Position numbers and translations under genes: made by a program. Under the pieces are notes generated by a model, which was not told where the DNA came from, made no database searches, and worked only from the letters and a program-made list of their open reading frames with translations. From contig JBHJOF010000028.1 in the NCBI GenBank assembly GCA_050330055.1, positions 1 to 29,364 on the forward strand: a stretch of DNA of 29,364 bases. The letters run 5' to 3'. This DNA comes from JBHJOF01 sp050330055. Lineage in GTDB: Bacteria > Pseudomonadota > Alphaproteobacteria > Kiloniellales > JAKSDN01. Positions 8,946-17,385 of this stretch are shown in pieces; within the stretch, counting starts at the first letter, position 1; each line of letters opens with the position of its first letter.

Positions 8946-8963
8946 TGTTTGTTCGGAGCTTGC

Positions 8964-9641
8964 TCAGGCCGTCGTGTCGACATGGCTGCCGGGCTTGCTG
9001 TCGTTGTCGTTGACGCCTTTCGCGCCGCCGCCCTTGGCGACACCGACGCGGGCCGGGCGCAGCAGGCGGTCGTGCAGGCGGTAGCCGGGCTGCAGCACCT
9101 GTACCACGGTGCCGGCCGGCTTGCTCGCATCCTCGATCTCGAACATGGCCTCGTGCAGGTGCGGGTCGAGGCGCTCGCCGAGCGGCTCGATCTTCTTGAT
9201 GTTGTGGCGCTCGAAGGCGGCCAGCAGCTCCTTCTCGGTCAGCTTGATGCCGTCGATCAGCGGCTGCACCCGCTCGTCGGCGGCGAGCTCGTCTGAGACC
9301 GCGCCGAGCGCGCGGCCCAGGTTGTCTGCGACACCCAGCAGGTCCTTGATTACCGGCGCGGCGGCAAACCTGGCAGTGTCCTCGCGCTCGCGCTGGGCGC
9401 GGCGGCGCACGTTCTCGGTCTCGGCCAGGGCGCGCAGCAGCTGGTCCTTGAGCGAGGCGACCTCCGCCTCGAGGCGCTCGACCGGGCTCTCGTCGTGGAC
9501 TTCTGGGATCTCGCCCTCGACCAGCGGGTTTGGCTCGACCCCCTCAGGCACCACCGTCTCTTCCTCCGCTGCCTGGCCATTGGCTTTCGAGGCGGCTTCT
9601 TCCTGCGCCTGTTCCTTACTGGTCTTGCTCGGATTTGACAT
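8964..9641 (-). CDS. grpE: nucleotide exchange factor GrpE
   Basis: A 225-residue GrpE that releases ADP from DnaK. The N-terminal 60 residues are acidic and low-complexity (KEQAQEEAASKANGQAAEEE), then a long coiled-coil helix with EVASLKDQLLRALAETENVR, and a beta-rich C-terminal head ending in GTVVQVLQPGYRLHDRLLRP and ARVGVAKGG, the strongest GrpE signature. Purine-rich AGGGAGAAGG lies upstream of ATG 9641. It is 55 bases downstream of hrcA on the same strand and very likely shares its promoter. The partner genes dnaK-dnaJ are about 1.8 kb away on the same strand. Confidence 0.97.
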   Translation of the reverse strand: MSNPSKTSKEQAQEEAASKANGQAAEEETVVPEGVEPNPLVEGEIPEVHDESPVERLEAEVASLKDQLLRALAETENVRRRAQREREDTARFAAAPVIKDLLGVADNLGRALGAVSDELAADERVQPLIDGIKLTEKELLAAFERHNIKKIEPLGERLDPHLHEAMFEIEDASKPAGTVVQVLQPGYRLHDRLLRPARVGVAKGGGAKGVNDNDSKPGSHVDTTA

Positions 9642-9696
9642 ACCTGAGGCCTTCTCCCTAGGTCTCCTATGGGGCTCTCTAATACTACTCTCGAGT

Positions 9697-10767
9697 CTAC
9701 TCGATCATGCGGCCGATCACCTTGGCGGTGAAATCGACCATGGGAATGATGCGGGCGTAGTCGATCCGTGTCGGGCCGATCACGCCGATCGCGCCGACCA
9801 GCTTCTGCCGGCCGCTGCCGTAGGGCGCGATGATCATCGAGCAGCCAGCGAGACCGAAGAGCTCGCTGTCGGCGCCGATGAAGATCTGCACGCCCTCGGC
9901 GCTGTCCGCCAGGTTCAGCAGGTTGACCAGCGCCTCCTTGGTCTCCAGCGTCGCGAACAGTTGGCGGATGCGCTCCAGGTCCTCGATCGCGTTGATGTCT
10001 TCCAGCAGCTGGGCCTGGCCGCGGATGATCAGCGCGCCGGCCTTGCCCTCGCCGCTCCAGAAGGCCAGGCCCTGCTCGACCACGCGGCTGGTCAGCTCGT
10101 CCAGGGTGGCGCGGTCCTTGGTCAGCTCGACATGGATCTCGGTCACCGCTTCACTGATGGTGCGCCCGACCAGGCGCGCCGAGAGGTAGTTGGTCGCCTC
10201 GACCAGCGAGGAGGGCGGCAGGCCGCGCGGCACGTCGATCACGCGGTTCTCGACCACGCCGGCCTCGGTCACCATGACCACCAGCGCGCGCCCGGCGCCG
10301 AGCGAGACGAACTCGATGTGCTTCAACGGCGCCGAAGCCTTGGGCGCGATCACCAGGCCGGCACAGCGCGACAGCGACGACAGCATGGAAGAGGCCTCTT
10401 CATAGACCTCCGGCAGGCTGCGGCCGGCGGCGCTGCACTGGCTCTCGATCCGCTCGCGCTCCTCCTGGGTCAGGTTGCCCTGCTCCAGCAGGCCATGGAC
10501 GAAGAGGCGCAGGCCGAGCTCGGTCGGCAGCCGCCCGGCCGAGGTGTGCGGCGCGAACAAGAGACCGAGGTCTTCCAGGTCGGCCATGACGTTGCGGATG
10601 GTGGCGGGCGAAAGCTCCATGCCGAGCCGGCGCGACAGGGTGCGCGAGCCGATCGGCGCCCCAGTCTCGACATAGGCGTCGACGATATGGCGCAGAATCT
10701 CGCGCGCGCGGTCGCTCAGACTCTCCAGCGACGGTCCCTGCTGCGGTCTGTGTAGGGTCTGGACCAT
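9697..10767 (-). CDS. hrcA: heat-inducible transcription repressor HrcA
   Basis: A 356-residue HrcA, the repressor that binds CIRCE operators of groESL and related heat-shock genes. The N-terminal winged helix is clear (SDRAREILRHIVDAYVETG, PIGSRTLSRRLGMELSPATI, RNVMADLEDLGLL, HTSAGRLPTELG), and the C-terminal GAF-like dimerisation region has LIIRGQAQLLEDINAIEDLE and IGVIGPTRIDYARIIPMVD. Start ATG 10767 gives the normal family length; the open frame extends much further upstream without HrcA-like content. GGAG sits only three bases before that ATG, so the start is not certain. It heads the hrcA-grpE unit. Confidence 0.96.
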   Translation of the reverse strand: MVQTLHRPQQGPSLESLSDRAREILRHIVDAYVETGAPIGSRTLSRRLGMELSPATIRNVMADLEDLGLLFAPHTSAGRLPTELGLRLFVHGLLEQGNLTQEERERIESQCSAAGRSLPEVYEEASSMLSSLSRCAGLVIAPKASAPLKHIEFVSLGAGRALVVMVTEAGVVENRVIDVPRGLPPSSLVEATNYLSARLVGRTISEAVTEIHVELTKDRATLDELTSRVVEQGLAFWSGEGKAGALIIRGQAQLLEDINAIEDLERIRQLFATLETKEALVNLLNLADSAEGVQIFIGADSELFGLAGCSMIIAPYGSGRQKLVGAIGVIGPTRIDYARIIPMVDFTAKVIGRMIE

Positions 10768-10806
10768 GGGCTCCGTTGCGTTGACCGGCCTTGTCCGGGG
10801 AGTCGG

Positions 10807-10835
10807 AATGTAGTGAGACCCCTTTGGGGCGTCAA
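10807..10835 (-). promoter_or_regulatory. promoter of hrcA-grpE with palindrome in the spacer
   Basis: On the minus strand TTGACG (10830-10835) and TACATT (10807-10812) are exactly 17 bases apart, a strong sigma-70-type match, and end 40 bases before the hrcA start. The spacer contains the palindrome CCCCAAAGGGG, which could be a repressor site. No CIRCE inverted repeat (TTAGCACTC-N9-GAGTGCTAA) is present between hrcA and rph. Confidence 0.6.
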
Positions 10836-11025
10836 CGCGGGGGCGAAAGCGCCGCCGGCGGCAGTGCTGTATTGCCCTAACCCCTTGAGCGCTATGGCGC
10901 GCGGTCCGGCATGCGTCATGGTGGACGCCAGGGGAGCCATCGGCTAGCTTGCGCCCGCCCCATTGCGGGCCCAAAACAAGCCCCAGGATCAGTGCGGGGC
11001 GCTGGCAGCGACAGGGAGACAATCC

Positions 11026-11793
11026 ATGGCAACTTCCGGCGCGACCCGGGCCAACGCCTCCGGGGCCGCTGCAGCACGCCCCTCCGGGCGGGCGCCCGAC
11101 GAGCTGCGCGCGATCACCCTGGAGACCGGCGTCAACAAGTACGCCGAGGGCTCCTGCCTGGCGCGTTTCGGCGACACCCACGTGCTCTGCACCGCCAGCG
11201 TCGAGGAGACGGTGCCTTTCTTCCTGCGCAACAGCGGGCGCGGCTGGGTCACCGCCGAGTACGGCATGCTGCCGCGCGCGACCCACAGCCGCGGCGACCG
11301 CGAGGCGGCGCGCGGCAAGCAGAGCGGCCGCACCCAGGAGATCCAGCGTCTGATCGGGCGCAGCCTGCGCGCGGTGGCCGACGTGAAGGGCTTCGGCGAG
11401 CGCACGGTCCGCATCGACTGCGACGTGCTGCAGGCGGACGGCGGCACGCGCACGGCGGCGATCACCGGCGCCTACGTGGCCTTGCATCAAGCCTTCACCC
11501 ACATGCTTGAGCTTGGCGCCATCGCCAATCTGCCGCTGATCGACCAGGTGGCCGCAGTCTCCTGCGGCCTCACCAACGGCAGCGCCGTGCTCGACCTCGA
11601 CTACGCCGAGGACTCGACGGCGCAGGCCGACGTCAACTTCGTGCTGACCGCATCGGGCGGCATCGTCGAGGTGCAGGCGACCGCCGAGGAGACGCCCTTC
11701 ACCCGCGAGCAGTTCGACCGCCTGCTCGAGCTGGCGCAGCACGGAGTGGCGCAGCTCGTGGCGGCACAGCGCGCGGCACTGGGCCTGGACTGA
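11026..11793 (+). CDS. rph: ribonuclease PH
   Basis: A 255-residue phosphorolytic 3'-5' exoribonuclease that trims tRNA 3' ends. Conserved blocks are GDTHVLCTASVEE, GWVTAEYGMLPRATHSR, GRTQEIQRLIGRSLRAV, DCDVLQADGGTRTAAITGAY and LDLDYAEDSTAQADVNFVLT (phosphate and catalytic regions). ATG 11026 is chosen because AGGGAG lies just before it. This gives about 18 residues (ATSGATRANASGAAAARP) ahead of the usual RPSGRAPDELR start, so it is slightly longer than typical (about 238-240). It is divergent from hrcA and begins the rph-rdgB-hemW unit. Confidence 0.97.
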   Translation: MATSGATRANASGAAAARPSGRAPDELRAITLETGVNKYAEGSCLARFGDTHVLCTASVEETVPFFLRNSGRGWVTAEYGMLPRATHSRGDREAARGKQSGRTQEIQRLIGRSLRAVADVKGFGERTVRIDCDVLQADGGTRTAAITGAYVALHQAFTHMLELGAIANLPLIDQVAAVSCGLTNGSAVLDLDYAEDSTAQADVNFVLTASGGIVEVQATAEETPFTREQFDRLLELAQHGVAQLVAAQRAALGLD

Positions 11794-11809
11794 AGCCACA
11801 AACAGGGCC

Positions 11810-12472
11810 ATGCCAAAGGCGCCCAATGCATCTCCTGGCGGCCATCCCCCGATCGGCGGCCACTTTGTAGGGGGGCGTCTCGTCATCGCCAGCCACAACC
11901 CCGGCAAGCTGCGCGAGATCGCCGACCTGGTGGCGCCCTATGGCGTCGGCGTGGTCTCGGCGGGCGCGCTCGGCCTGCCGGAGCCGGAGGAGACGGCGGA
12001 CAGCTTCGCCGGTAACGCGGCGCTCAAGGCGCGCGCCGCCGCGGCCGGAGCCGGCCTGCCGGCGCTGGCCGACGATTCCGGCTTGGTGGTGACAGCGCTC
12101 GACGGCCAGCCGGGCATCTACTCGGCGCGCTGGGCCGGGCCGGGCAAGGACTTTCGCATCGCCATGCAGCGCGTCGAGGACGAGCTGCAGCAGCACGCCG
12201 CCGCCGGCAACAAGGACCGCAGCGCCTACTTCGTCTGCGCGCTCGCCGTAGCCTGGCCGGACGGCGAGACCGCTTGCTTCGAGGGCCGGGTCGACGGCAC
12301 GCTGGTCTGGCCGCCGCGCGGCGAACGCGGTTTCGGCTATGATCCGATGTTCCTGCCGCTGGGGCAGAGCCTGACCTTCGGCGAGATGGAGCCGGAGAAG
12401 AAGCACGCCATGAGCCATCGCGCCCGCGCCTTCGCCAAGCTGGTGTCGGCCCTGTTCCGTGGCCGATCATGA
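11810..12472 (+). CDS. rdgB: non-canonical purine NTP pyrophosphatase (RdgB/HAM1 family)
   Basis: A 220-residue house-cleaning enzyme that hydrolyses dITP, XTP and ITP to monophosphates and so keeps them out of DNA and RNA. Visible motifs are the nucleotide-binding SHNPGKLREI, ETADSFAGNAALKA, the metal-binding ADDSGLVV, GIYSARWAG, GFGYDPMFLP and the C-terminal MSHRARAFAKL. It starts 16 bases after rph. About 25 residues (MPKAPNASPGGHPPIGGHFVGG) precede the core fold, which usually begins at the RLVIASHN strand, so a slightly later start is conceivable. The stop overlaps the hemW start in ATGA. Confidence 0.97.
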   Translation: MPKAPNASPGGHPPIGGHFVGGRLVIASHNPGKLREIADLVAPYGVGVVSAGALGLPEPEETADSFAGNAALKARAAAAGAGLPALADDSGLVVTALDGQPGIYSARWAGPGKDFRIAMQRVEDELQQHAAAGNKDRSAYFVCALAVAWPDGETACFEGRVDGTLVWPPRGERGFGYDPMFLPLGQSLTFGEMEPEKKHAMSHRARAFAKLVSALFRGRS

Positions 12473-13680
12473 TCGCGCCCGTCGTACGTCAAGAGCCCCT
12501 GGCCAGCACGGCCCCGGAACCGGGCTTCGGACTGTACGTGCACTGGCCCTTCTGCCTGTCCAAGTGCCCCTACTGCGACTTCAACAGCCACGTGCGCGAA
12601 GCGATCGACCAGGCGCGCTGGCGCCGCACGCTCTTGGCCGAGCTGGATCACTACGCCGCCCGCACGCCGGGACGCCGCCTGACCAGCATCTTCTTCGGCG
12701 GCGGCACGCCGTCCTTGATGGAAGCCGAAACAGTCGCCGCGGTGATCGAGCGCGCGGCCGCACAATGGGCCTTCGATCCGGCGATCGAGATCACGCTCGA
12801 GGCCAACCCGACCTCGGTCGAGGCGGCGCGTTTCGCCGGCTATCGCGCAGCCGGCGTCAACCGAGTCTCGCTCGGTGTGCAGGCGCTCGACGACCGCGCG
12901 CTCGCCTTCCTCGGCCGCCAACACAGCGCCGCCGAGGCGCTGGCCGCCGTCGCCCTTGCGCGGCGCAGCTTCCCGCGTATCTCCTTCGATCTGATCTATG
13001 CGCGGCCGGAACAGACCGGGGCGGCCTGGACTGACGAGTTGAATCGCGCGCTGGACGAGGCGCCGACGCATCTCTCGGTCTATCAGCTCACCATCGAGGA
13101 GGGCACCGCCTTCCACGGCGCCTGGCGTCGCGGCGAGCTGGTCATGCCCGACGAGGAGACATCCGCCGCCCTGTTCGATACGACGCAGGAGCGCCTGGCC
13201 GCCGCCGGCCTGCCGGCCTACGAGATCTCGAACCACGCCGCGCCGGGCAGCGAATGCCGGCATAACCTGACCTACTGGCGCTACGGCGACTACGTCGGCA
13301 TCGGCCCCGGCGCGCATGGCCGCCTGACGCTCGCCGGCGACAAGATCGCGACGCGCCAGCACCGCGCGCCCGAGGCCTGGCTGGCCGAGGTTGAGCGGCA
13401 GGGCCACGCGACCCGCGGCGAGACCATCGTTGCGTCCGATGAGCGCCTGATCGAGCTCACCATGATGGGGCTGCGTCTCTCCGAGGGCATCGCCCGCGAC
13501 GCCTTCCGGCGCGAAACCGGCGCCGAGCCCGAGGCGCTGTTCGAGTCCGCTCGGCTCGACGCGCTGCAAGAAGCCGGCTACCTCGAGTTGGACGAGGCCG
13601 GCATGCGCGCTACGCCGTCGGGTCTGGGCCGCCTTAACGCCCTGCTCGCCTATATGTTGGAGTACAAGGCAGCATCGTAA
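12469..13680 (+). CDS. hemW: radical SAM heme chaperone HemW (HemN-like)
   Basis: A 403-residue radical SAM protein. The 4Fe-4S motif CxxxCxxC is at Cys29, Cys33 and Cys36 (CLSKCPYCDF). The aromatic-aspartate ending YCDF rather than YCxC separates HemW from true coproporphyrinogen III dehydrogenase (HemN). Further family motifs are FFGGGTPSLM, ITLEANPTSVE, GVNRVSLGVQ and a C-terminal HemN domain with GIGPGAHGRL. HemW is a heme-binding protein thought to insert heme into respiratory enzymes; annotation as coproporphyrinogen oxidase would be misleading. Translationally coupled to rdgB by an ATGA overlap, an arrangement common in alphaproteobacteria. Confidence 0.95.
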   Translation: MIAPVVRQEPLASTAPEPGFGLYVHWPFCLSKCPYCDFNSHVREAIDQARWRRTLLAELDHYAARTPGRRLTSIFFGGGTPSLMEAETVAAVIERAAAQWAFDPAIEITLEANPTSVEAARFAGYRAAGVNRVSLGVQALDDRALAFLGRQHSAAEALAAVALARRSFPRISFDLIYARPEQTGAAWTDELNRALDEAPTHLSVYQLTIEEGTAFHGAWRRGELVMPDEETSAALFDTTQERLAAAGLPAYEISNHAAPGSECRHNLTYWRYGDYVGIGPGAHGRLTLAGDKIATRQHRAPEAWLAEVERQGHATRGETIVASDERLIELTMMGLRLSEGIARDAFRRETGAEPEALFESARLDALQEAGYLELDEAGMRATPSGLGRLNALLAYMLEYKAAS

Positions 13681-13710
13681 CGTGCTCTAAGACGCTGCCT
13701 TTCTTCTCTA

Positions 13711-13859
13711 TCACCCTCACCCTCCCACGCGCTGACGCGCGCGGGCCCCTCCCTCTCCCCTCCGAGGGAGAGGGATTTCTGCAGCCCGTCTGTTTGTTCC
13801 CCTCGCCCTTGAGGGGAGAGGGAGGGGCCCAACGCGAAGCGTTGGGAGGGTGAGGGTGA
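13711..13859. repeat. palindromic intergenic element, copy 2 (hemW / lipoprotein junction)
   Basis: The same 16-bp inverted ends as copy 1 (TCACCCTCACCCTCCC at 13711-13726 and its complement at 13844-13859), with the same internal arms GGGCCCCTCCCTCTCCC and GAGAGGGAGGGGCCC. The loop and small stem sequences differ from copy 1 (for example ACGCGCTGACGCGCG). It also separates convergent genes. Confidence 0.85.
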
Positions 13860-13901
13860 CAGATGAAAAAGGGAGGTTTCGGCAACAATAAGAACGTCTT
13901 C

Positions 13902-15302
13902 CTAAAACGCCAACGGCTCGAAGGTCTGCGGCGCCGGGTCGCGCACGGTGAAGCCGCCGCGCTGCATCTCCAGCACCGCCAGGCCGCGCTGGCTCTCTCC
14001 GTCGGGCAGAAAGCGGAAGATGCCATCGACGCCGGAGAAGCCGCTCGGTTGCGTGACCGCTTCGAGATCGAAGGCGGTGCGCTTGCCCTGCGCGAAGGCG
14101 CGGCCGGCCAGCACCGACGCGAGCGCAGTGGCGTCATAGGCGAGCGAGGCGATACGCGGCGGCGGATCGCCGTAGGTCTGCTCGTAACGCTCACGGAAGC
14201 TCTGCCAGAGCTGCGGCGGCGGCGCGGCGAACCAGCCGCCGATCAAGGCCGGCTCGGCGCCCAGCGTCGGGTCGTCCCACAGCGCCGTGCCGAGGTAGTG
14301 CACCTCCTTTGGGTCTATGTCGTAGTACGGCAGCAGCGGCGCCAGCGCCAAGAGCGACTGGCCGCCGGCCGGCAGCATCACGGCGTCGAAGCTGGGCGGG
14401 CCAAAGGTATCGAGCCTTTCGAGCCGGCGCAGCTCGCGTTTCGAGTCGGAGTCGTCGCGGCCGGCCAGGCGCTGGCGCTCGACGATCAAGTCCTGGCGCC
14501 GCCGGTCGTACTCGGCGAGCGAGCGCACCTCGGCAGAGGCATCGCCGGTAGAGGGATCGTAGGACACGGTGCGGCTGAGCTGCGCGCCGTTGCGCGCCAC
14601 CGCCTGCTGCATGGCGCGCAGCACCGTGTCGCCATAGGCGGTGGCCGGCGCCAGCACGGCGAAGCGCTGCAGACCCTGCTGGCTGGCGTAGGCGACCACG
14701 CGCTCGACCTGGAGCTGCGGGTTGAGGCCCATGACGAAGACGCCGCCGCCGGCAACGCCGCGATCGTTCGAGAAGGAGACCACGCTGACGCCCCTGCTCT
14801 GCGCCTCCCAGGCCATGGCCTGCACCTCGGTCGCGAAGAGCGGCCCGAGAATCAGCGAGGCGCCGTCGGCCAACGCGCCGTTGGCTGCCGCCACCGCGCC
14901 CTGCGGCGTGCCGCCGGTGTCGCGTACCAGGAGCGCGAAGCGCTGCGCCGGCATATCGAAGAGCGCAAGCTGCGCGGCGTTCAGCAGCGCCTGGCCAACC
15001 TTGGCGTGACGCCCTGTCAGCGGCAGCAGCAGAGCCACGCGCGCCTCGGCGTTGGGCAGAGTGAGATCGCCGCCCGGCACCGGCGGCAAGGCCGGTTCCT
15101 CGGGTAGCAGGGGCTCGCTGATGTCGGGTGCCGGTTGCGACTCCGGTGCAGGCTCCGCTACCCTCTGCGGCGCGCAGGCTGCGAGCGCGAGCAAGCCGAT
15201 CAGAAGCGCCGCCAGGTATGCGCGGGCGGCCTGCTGCGGGGCACGTTGATACAGTCTGGGGCCGGGCTCGCCAGCCCGCTTGGGGCCCAGCACAAGGGAC
15301 AC
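13902..15302 (-). CDS. periplasmic lipoprotein with LpoA-type / leucine-binding fold (penicillin-binding protein activator family)
   Basis: A type I periplasmic-binding-fold protein with a lipoprotein signal (AALLIGLLALAAC lipobox), a proline/glutamate-rich linker (PAPESQPAPDISEPLLPEEP) and a receptor-like domain from RVALLLPLTGRHAKVGQALL onward. In alphaproteobacteria such proteins are annotated as penicillin-binding protein activators (LpoA-like) or branched-chain amino-acid-binding-like proteins. Lipid anchoring and the absence of transporter genes nearby favour a cell-envelope role over uptake. The start is uncertain: GTG 15302 or GTG 15293 gives a lipoprotein signal of workable length, while starts up to 15359 would overlap rsmI. 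It is divergent from rsmI with essentially no gap. Confidence 0.8.
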   Translation of the reverse strand: MSLVLGPKRAGEPGPRLYQRAPQQAARAYLAALLIGLLALAACAPQRVAEPAPESQPAPDISEPLLPEEPALPPVPGGDLTLPNAEARVALLLPLTGRHAKVGQALLNAAQLALFDMPAQRFALLVRDTGGTPQGAVAAANGALADGASLILGPLFATEVQAMAWEAQSRGVSVVSFSNDRGVAGGGVFVMGLNPQLQVERVVAYASQQGLQRFAVLAPATAYGDTVLRAMQQAVARNGAQLSRTVSYDPSTGDASAEVRSLAEYDRRRQDLIVERQRLAGRDDSDSKRELRRLERLDTFGPPSFDAVMLPAGGQSLLALAPLLPYYDIDPKEVHYLGTALWDDPTLGAEPALIGGWFAAPPPQLWQSFRERYEQTYGDPPPRIASLAYDATALASVLAGRAFAQGKRTAFDLEAVTQPSGFSGVDGIFRFLPDGESQRGLAVLEMQRGGFTVRDPAPQTFEPLAF

Positions 15303-15304
15303 CC

Positions 15305-16261
15305 ATGTCGACCCAGTCGTCCTCAAAACCGCCATCGTCGAGACCGTCGTCAAGACCACCTCCCAGCGAGACAGCGGAACCTAGCGGTACCCTCCCGTCA
15401 AGTAAACTGGCGCCCGGGCTTTATCTCGTCGCCACGCCGATCGGCAACCTGCGCGACGTCACCCTGCGCGCGCTCGACGTCCTGGCCGGCGCCGACGTGA
15501 TCGCCTGCGAAGACACGCGGGTCACCCGCAAGCTGCTCGCCGCCTACGGCATCAAGACGCCGCTCGTGACCTATCACGAGCACAACGCCGAGAGCATGCG
15601 CCCGAAGCTGATAAAGCGCCTGGAAGGTGGCGAGGTCGTGGCGCTGGTGTCGGATGCCGGCACGCCGCTGATCTCCGATCCGGGGCACAAGCTGGTGCGC
15701 GCCGCCGCCGCGGCCGGCCTGCCGGTGACGACCTTGCCGGGGCCGAGCGCGCCATTGGCCGCGCTGGTCGTTTCCGGCCTGCCGAGCGACCGCTTCTGTT
15801 TCGTCGGCTTCCTGCCGCCGCGCGCCGGGGCGCGCCGCCGCGCCCTGGAGGAGCTGGCCGGGCTGCCGGCTACGCTGCTGGTGCTGGAATCGGCGCGGCG
15901 CCTGCCCAAGACCCTGGCCGAGATGGCGGCGCTGTTCGGGCCCCGCCCGGCCGCGGTGGCGCGCGAGCTGACCAAGCTCTACGAGGAGGTGCGCCGCGAC
16001 AGCCTGGACGCGCTCGCCCGGCACTATGGCGAGGCCGGTGCGCCGAAAGGCGAGGTGGTGATCGTGATCGGCGCGCCGGCGATGATCGGCGAAGCGACCG
16101 ACGACGATGCGCTCGACCGCAGCCTGCGCGACGCCCTGGCCGGCGCCAGCTTGCGCGACGCCGTGGCCGAGGTTGCCGCCGCGACCGGCCGGCCGCGGCG
16201 CGAGGTCTATCGCCGCGCCCTGGCGCTGAGCCGGGCTGAGGGGGAGCCGGAAGCCTCGTGA
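15305..16261 (+). CDS. rsmI: 16S rRNA (cytidine-1402 2'-O)-methyltransferase RsmI
   Basis: A 318-residue SAM-dependent methyltransferase of the tetrapyrrole-methylase fold that modifies C1402 of 16S rRNA. Diagnostic blocks are GLYLVATPIGNLRDVTLRAL, CEDTRVTRKLLAAYGI, YHEHNAESM, ALVSDAGTPLISDPGHKLVR and GPSAPLAALVVSGLP, then the FVGFLPPR and C-terminal helical regions. AGGGA five bases before ATG 15305 sets the start. About 35 Ser/Pro-rich residues precede the catalytic domain, an unusual low-complexity extension. The gene overlaps yraN in GTGA and is divergent from the LpoA-type lipoprotein. Confidence 0.96.
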   Translation: MSTQSSSKPPSSRPSSRPPPSETAEPSGTLPSSKLAPGLYLVATPIGNLRDVTLRALDVLAGADVIACEDTRVTRKLLAAYGIKTPLVTYHEHNAESMRPKLIKRLEGGEVVALVSDAGTPLISDPGHKLVRAAAAAGLPVTTLPGPSAPLAALVVSGLPSDRFCFVGFLPPRAGARRRALEELAGLPATLLVLESARRLPKTLAEMAALFGPRPAAVARELTKLYEEVRRDSLDALARHYGEAGAPKGEVVIVIGAPAMIGEATDDDALDRSLRDALAGASLRDAVAEVAAATGRPRREVYRRALALSRAEGEPEAS

Positions 16262-16671
16262 GCCGGTCCGGTGCGCCCAACCCCGAGATCGGCAAGCATA
16301 CGACGCGGCGCCGCGCCGCCTGGGGCCGCGGCCGCCGCGCCGAGCGCCTGGCCGCCTGGTGGCTGCGCCTCAAGGGCTACCGCATCCTGGCGCAGGACCT
16401 GCGTACGCCGGTCGGGGAGATCGACCTGATCGCCCGGCGCGGCGCCGTGCTGGCGATCGTCGAGGTCAAGACTCGTCCCGACCTGTCCCAGGCCGGCTAT
16501 GCCCTGTCGCCGCGGCAGCAGGCGCGCATCCAGCGCGCTGCTGCGGCTTTCCTGCAACGCGAGCCGGCCCTGGCGCGGCTCGACCTGCGCTTCGACGTGG
16601 TGCTGGTTGCGCCGGGGCGCCTGCCGCGTCACCTTGCCGATGCCTGGCGCAGCGGCGAGCGGCGCGGCTAG
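16258..16671 (+). CDS. yraN: YraN / UPF0102 family endonuclease-like protein
   Basis: A 137-residue member of UPF0102, a family with the restriction-endonuclease-like (PD-(D/E)XK) fold and no settled function. The core is RRAERLAAWWLRLKGYRIL, then LRTPVGEIDLIARRGAVLAI with VEVKTR; the E-x-D and E-x-K residues form the presumed metal site. The start is the GTG in the GTGA overlap with rsmI, giving immediate coupling; an rsmI-yraN pair is common in proteobacteria. The end (FDVVLVAPGRLPRHLADAW) is typical, so the gene looks complete. Confidence 0.92.
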   Translation: MSRSGAPNPEIGKHTTRRRAAWGRGRRAERLAAWWLRLKGYRILAQDLRTPVGEIDLIARRGAVLAIVEVKTRPDLSQAGYALSPRQQARIQRAAAAFLQREPALARLDLRFDVVLVAPGRLPRHLADAWRSGERRG

Positions 16672-16697
16672 CATCCAAGGGGGAAAGACGAACGCCG

Positions 16698-17333
16698 ATG
16701 ACTGCCTTCCAGCCGATCCGACGCTACGCACTGCTCTGCGGCTTGCTGTTGTCCTGTCTCTTGTCCGGCGCCTGCTCGACGGCCGGAGTCGCCGTCAGCG
16801 GCGCCGCCGGGGCGGGCGTCATGACGGCGCAGGAGCGCGGCTTCCAGGGCGGGCTGCGGGACACGCGGATCCGCATGGACATCAATCATCTCTGGTTCCA
16901 GGAGGACGAAGCGCTGTTCCGTAACGTCAACCTGCAGGTCCAGGAAGGCCGCGTTCTGCTGAGCGGCAAGGTCGAGACGCCGGAAATGCGCGTCGCCGCG
17001 GCACGGCTTGCCTGGCAGGTCGAGGGCGTGCGCGAGGTGATGAACGAGATCGCCGTGACCGACAAGTCGTCTTTGACCAGCGCCGCGCGCGACAGCTGGA
17101 TCGCCACCGAGCTCAAGACCAAGCTGCTGTTCGACCGCGAGATCGACGCCATCAACTATTCGATCGAGACGGTCAACCAGGTGGTCTATCTGATCGGCTT
17201 GGCGCAGGACGACGCCGAGCTGCAGCGGGTGATCGCCCACGCCAAGGATGTTCCCTATGTGCGCCAGGTGGTCAGCCATGTCATCCTGAAGGACGATCCG
17301 AGGCGGCGCACCGCGGCCGCGCCCCCGACCTGA
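16698..17333 (+). CDS. BON-domain outer-membrane/periplasmic lipoprotein
   Basis: A 211-residue lipoprotein with two BON domains, the fold of DolP/OsmY-type envelope proteins that bind phospholipid and help keep the outer membrane intact. The signal is RRYALLCGLLLSCLLSGAC with the lipobox cysteine near residue 26, then a glycine/alanine linker, BON1 (about 60-125: NVNLQVQEGRVLLSGKVETP, VEGVREVMNEIAV) and BON2 (about 135-200: LKTKLLFDREIDAINYSIET, VNQVVYLIGLAQDDAELQRV). ATG 16698 is 27 bases after yraN and gives a clean signal peptide. The same position in the rsmI-yraN-dolP order of enterobacteria supports a DolP-like role, but that is inference. Confidence 0.9.
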   Translation: MTAFQPIRRYALLCGLLLSCLLSGACSTAGVAVSGAAGAGVMTAQERGFQGGLRDTRIRMDINHLWFQEDEALFRNVNLQVQEGRVLLSGKVETPEMRVAAARLAWQVEGVREVMNEIAVTDKSSLTSAARDSWIATELKTKLLFDREIDAINYSIETVNQVVYLIGLAQDDAELQRVIAHAKDVPYVRQVVSHVILKDDPRRRTAAAPPT

Positions 17334-17385
17334 GGGGTGGGAACCGGCGGAACCCGAGGTACTCCAAGAGGGACGGAGACCGCCG

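Noticed and set aside
10768..11907. Upstream in-frame extension of hrcA by 380 codons
   Set aside because: It runs antisense to rph and through the hrcA promoter; HrcA similarity begins only near 10767 and family length fits that start.
12469..13680. Annotation as oxygen-independent coproporphyrinogen III oxidase (HemN)
   Set aside because: The cluster motif ends in YCDF rather than the YCxC seen in HemN, and the context (rdgB overlap) is that of HemW.
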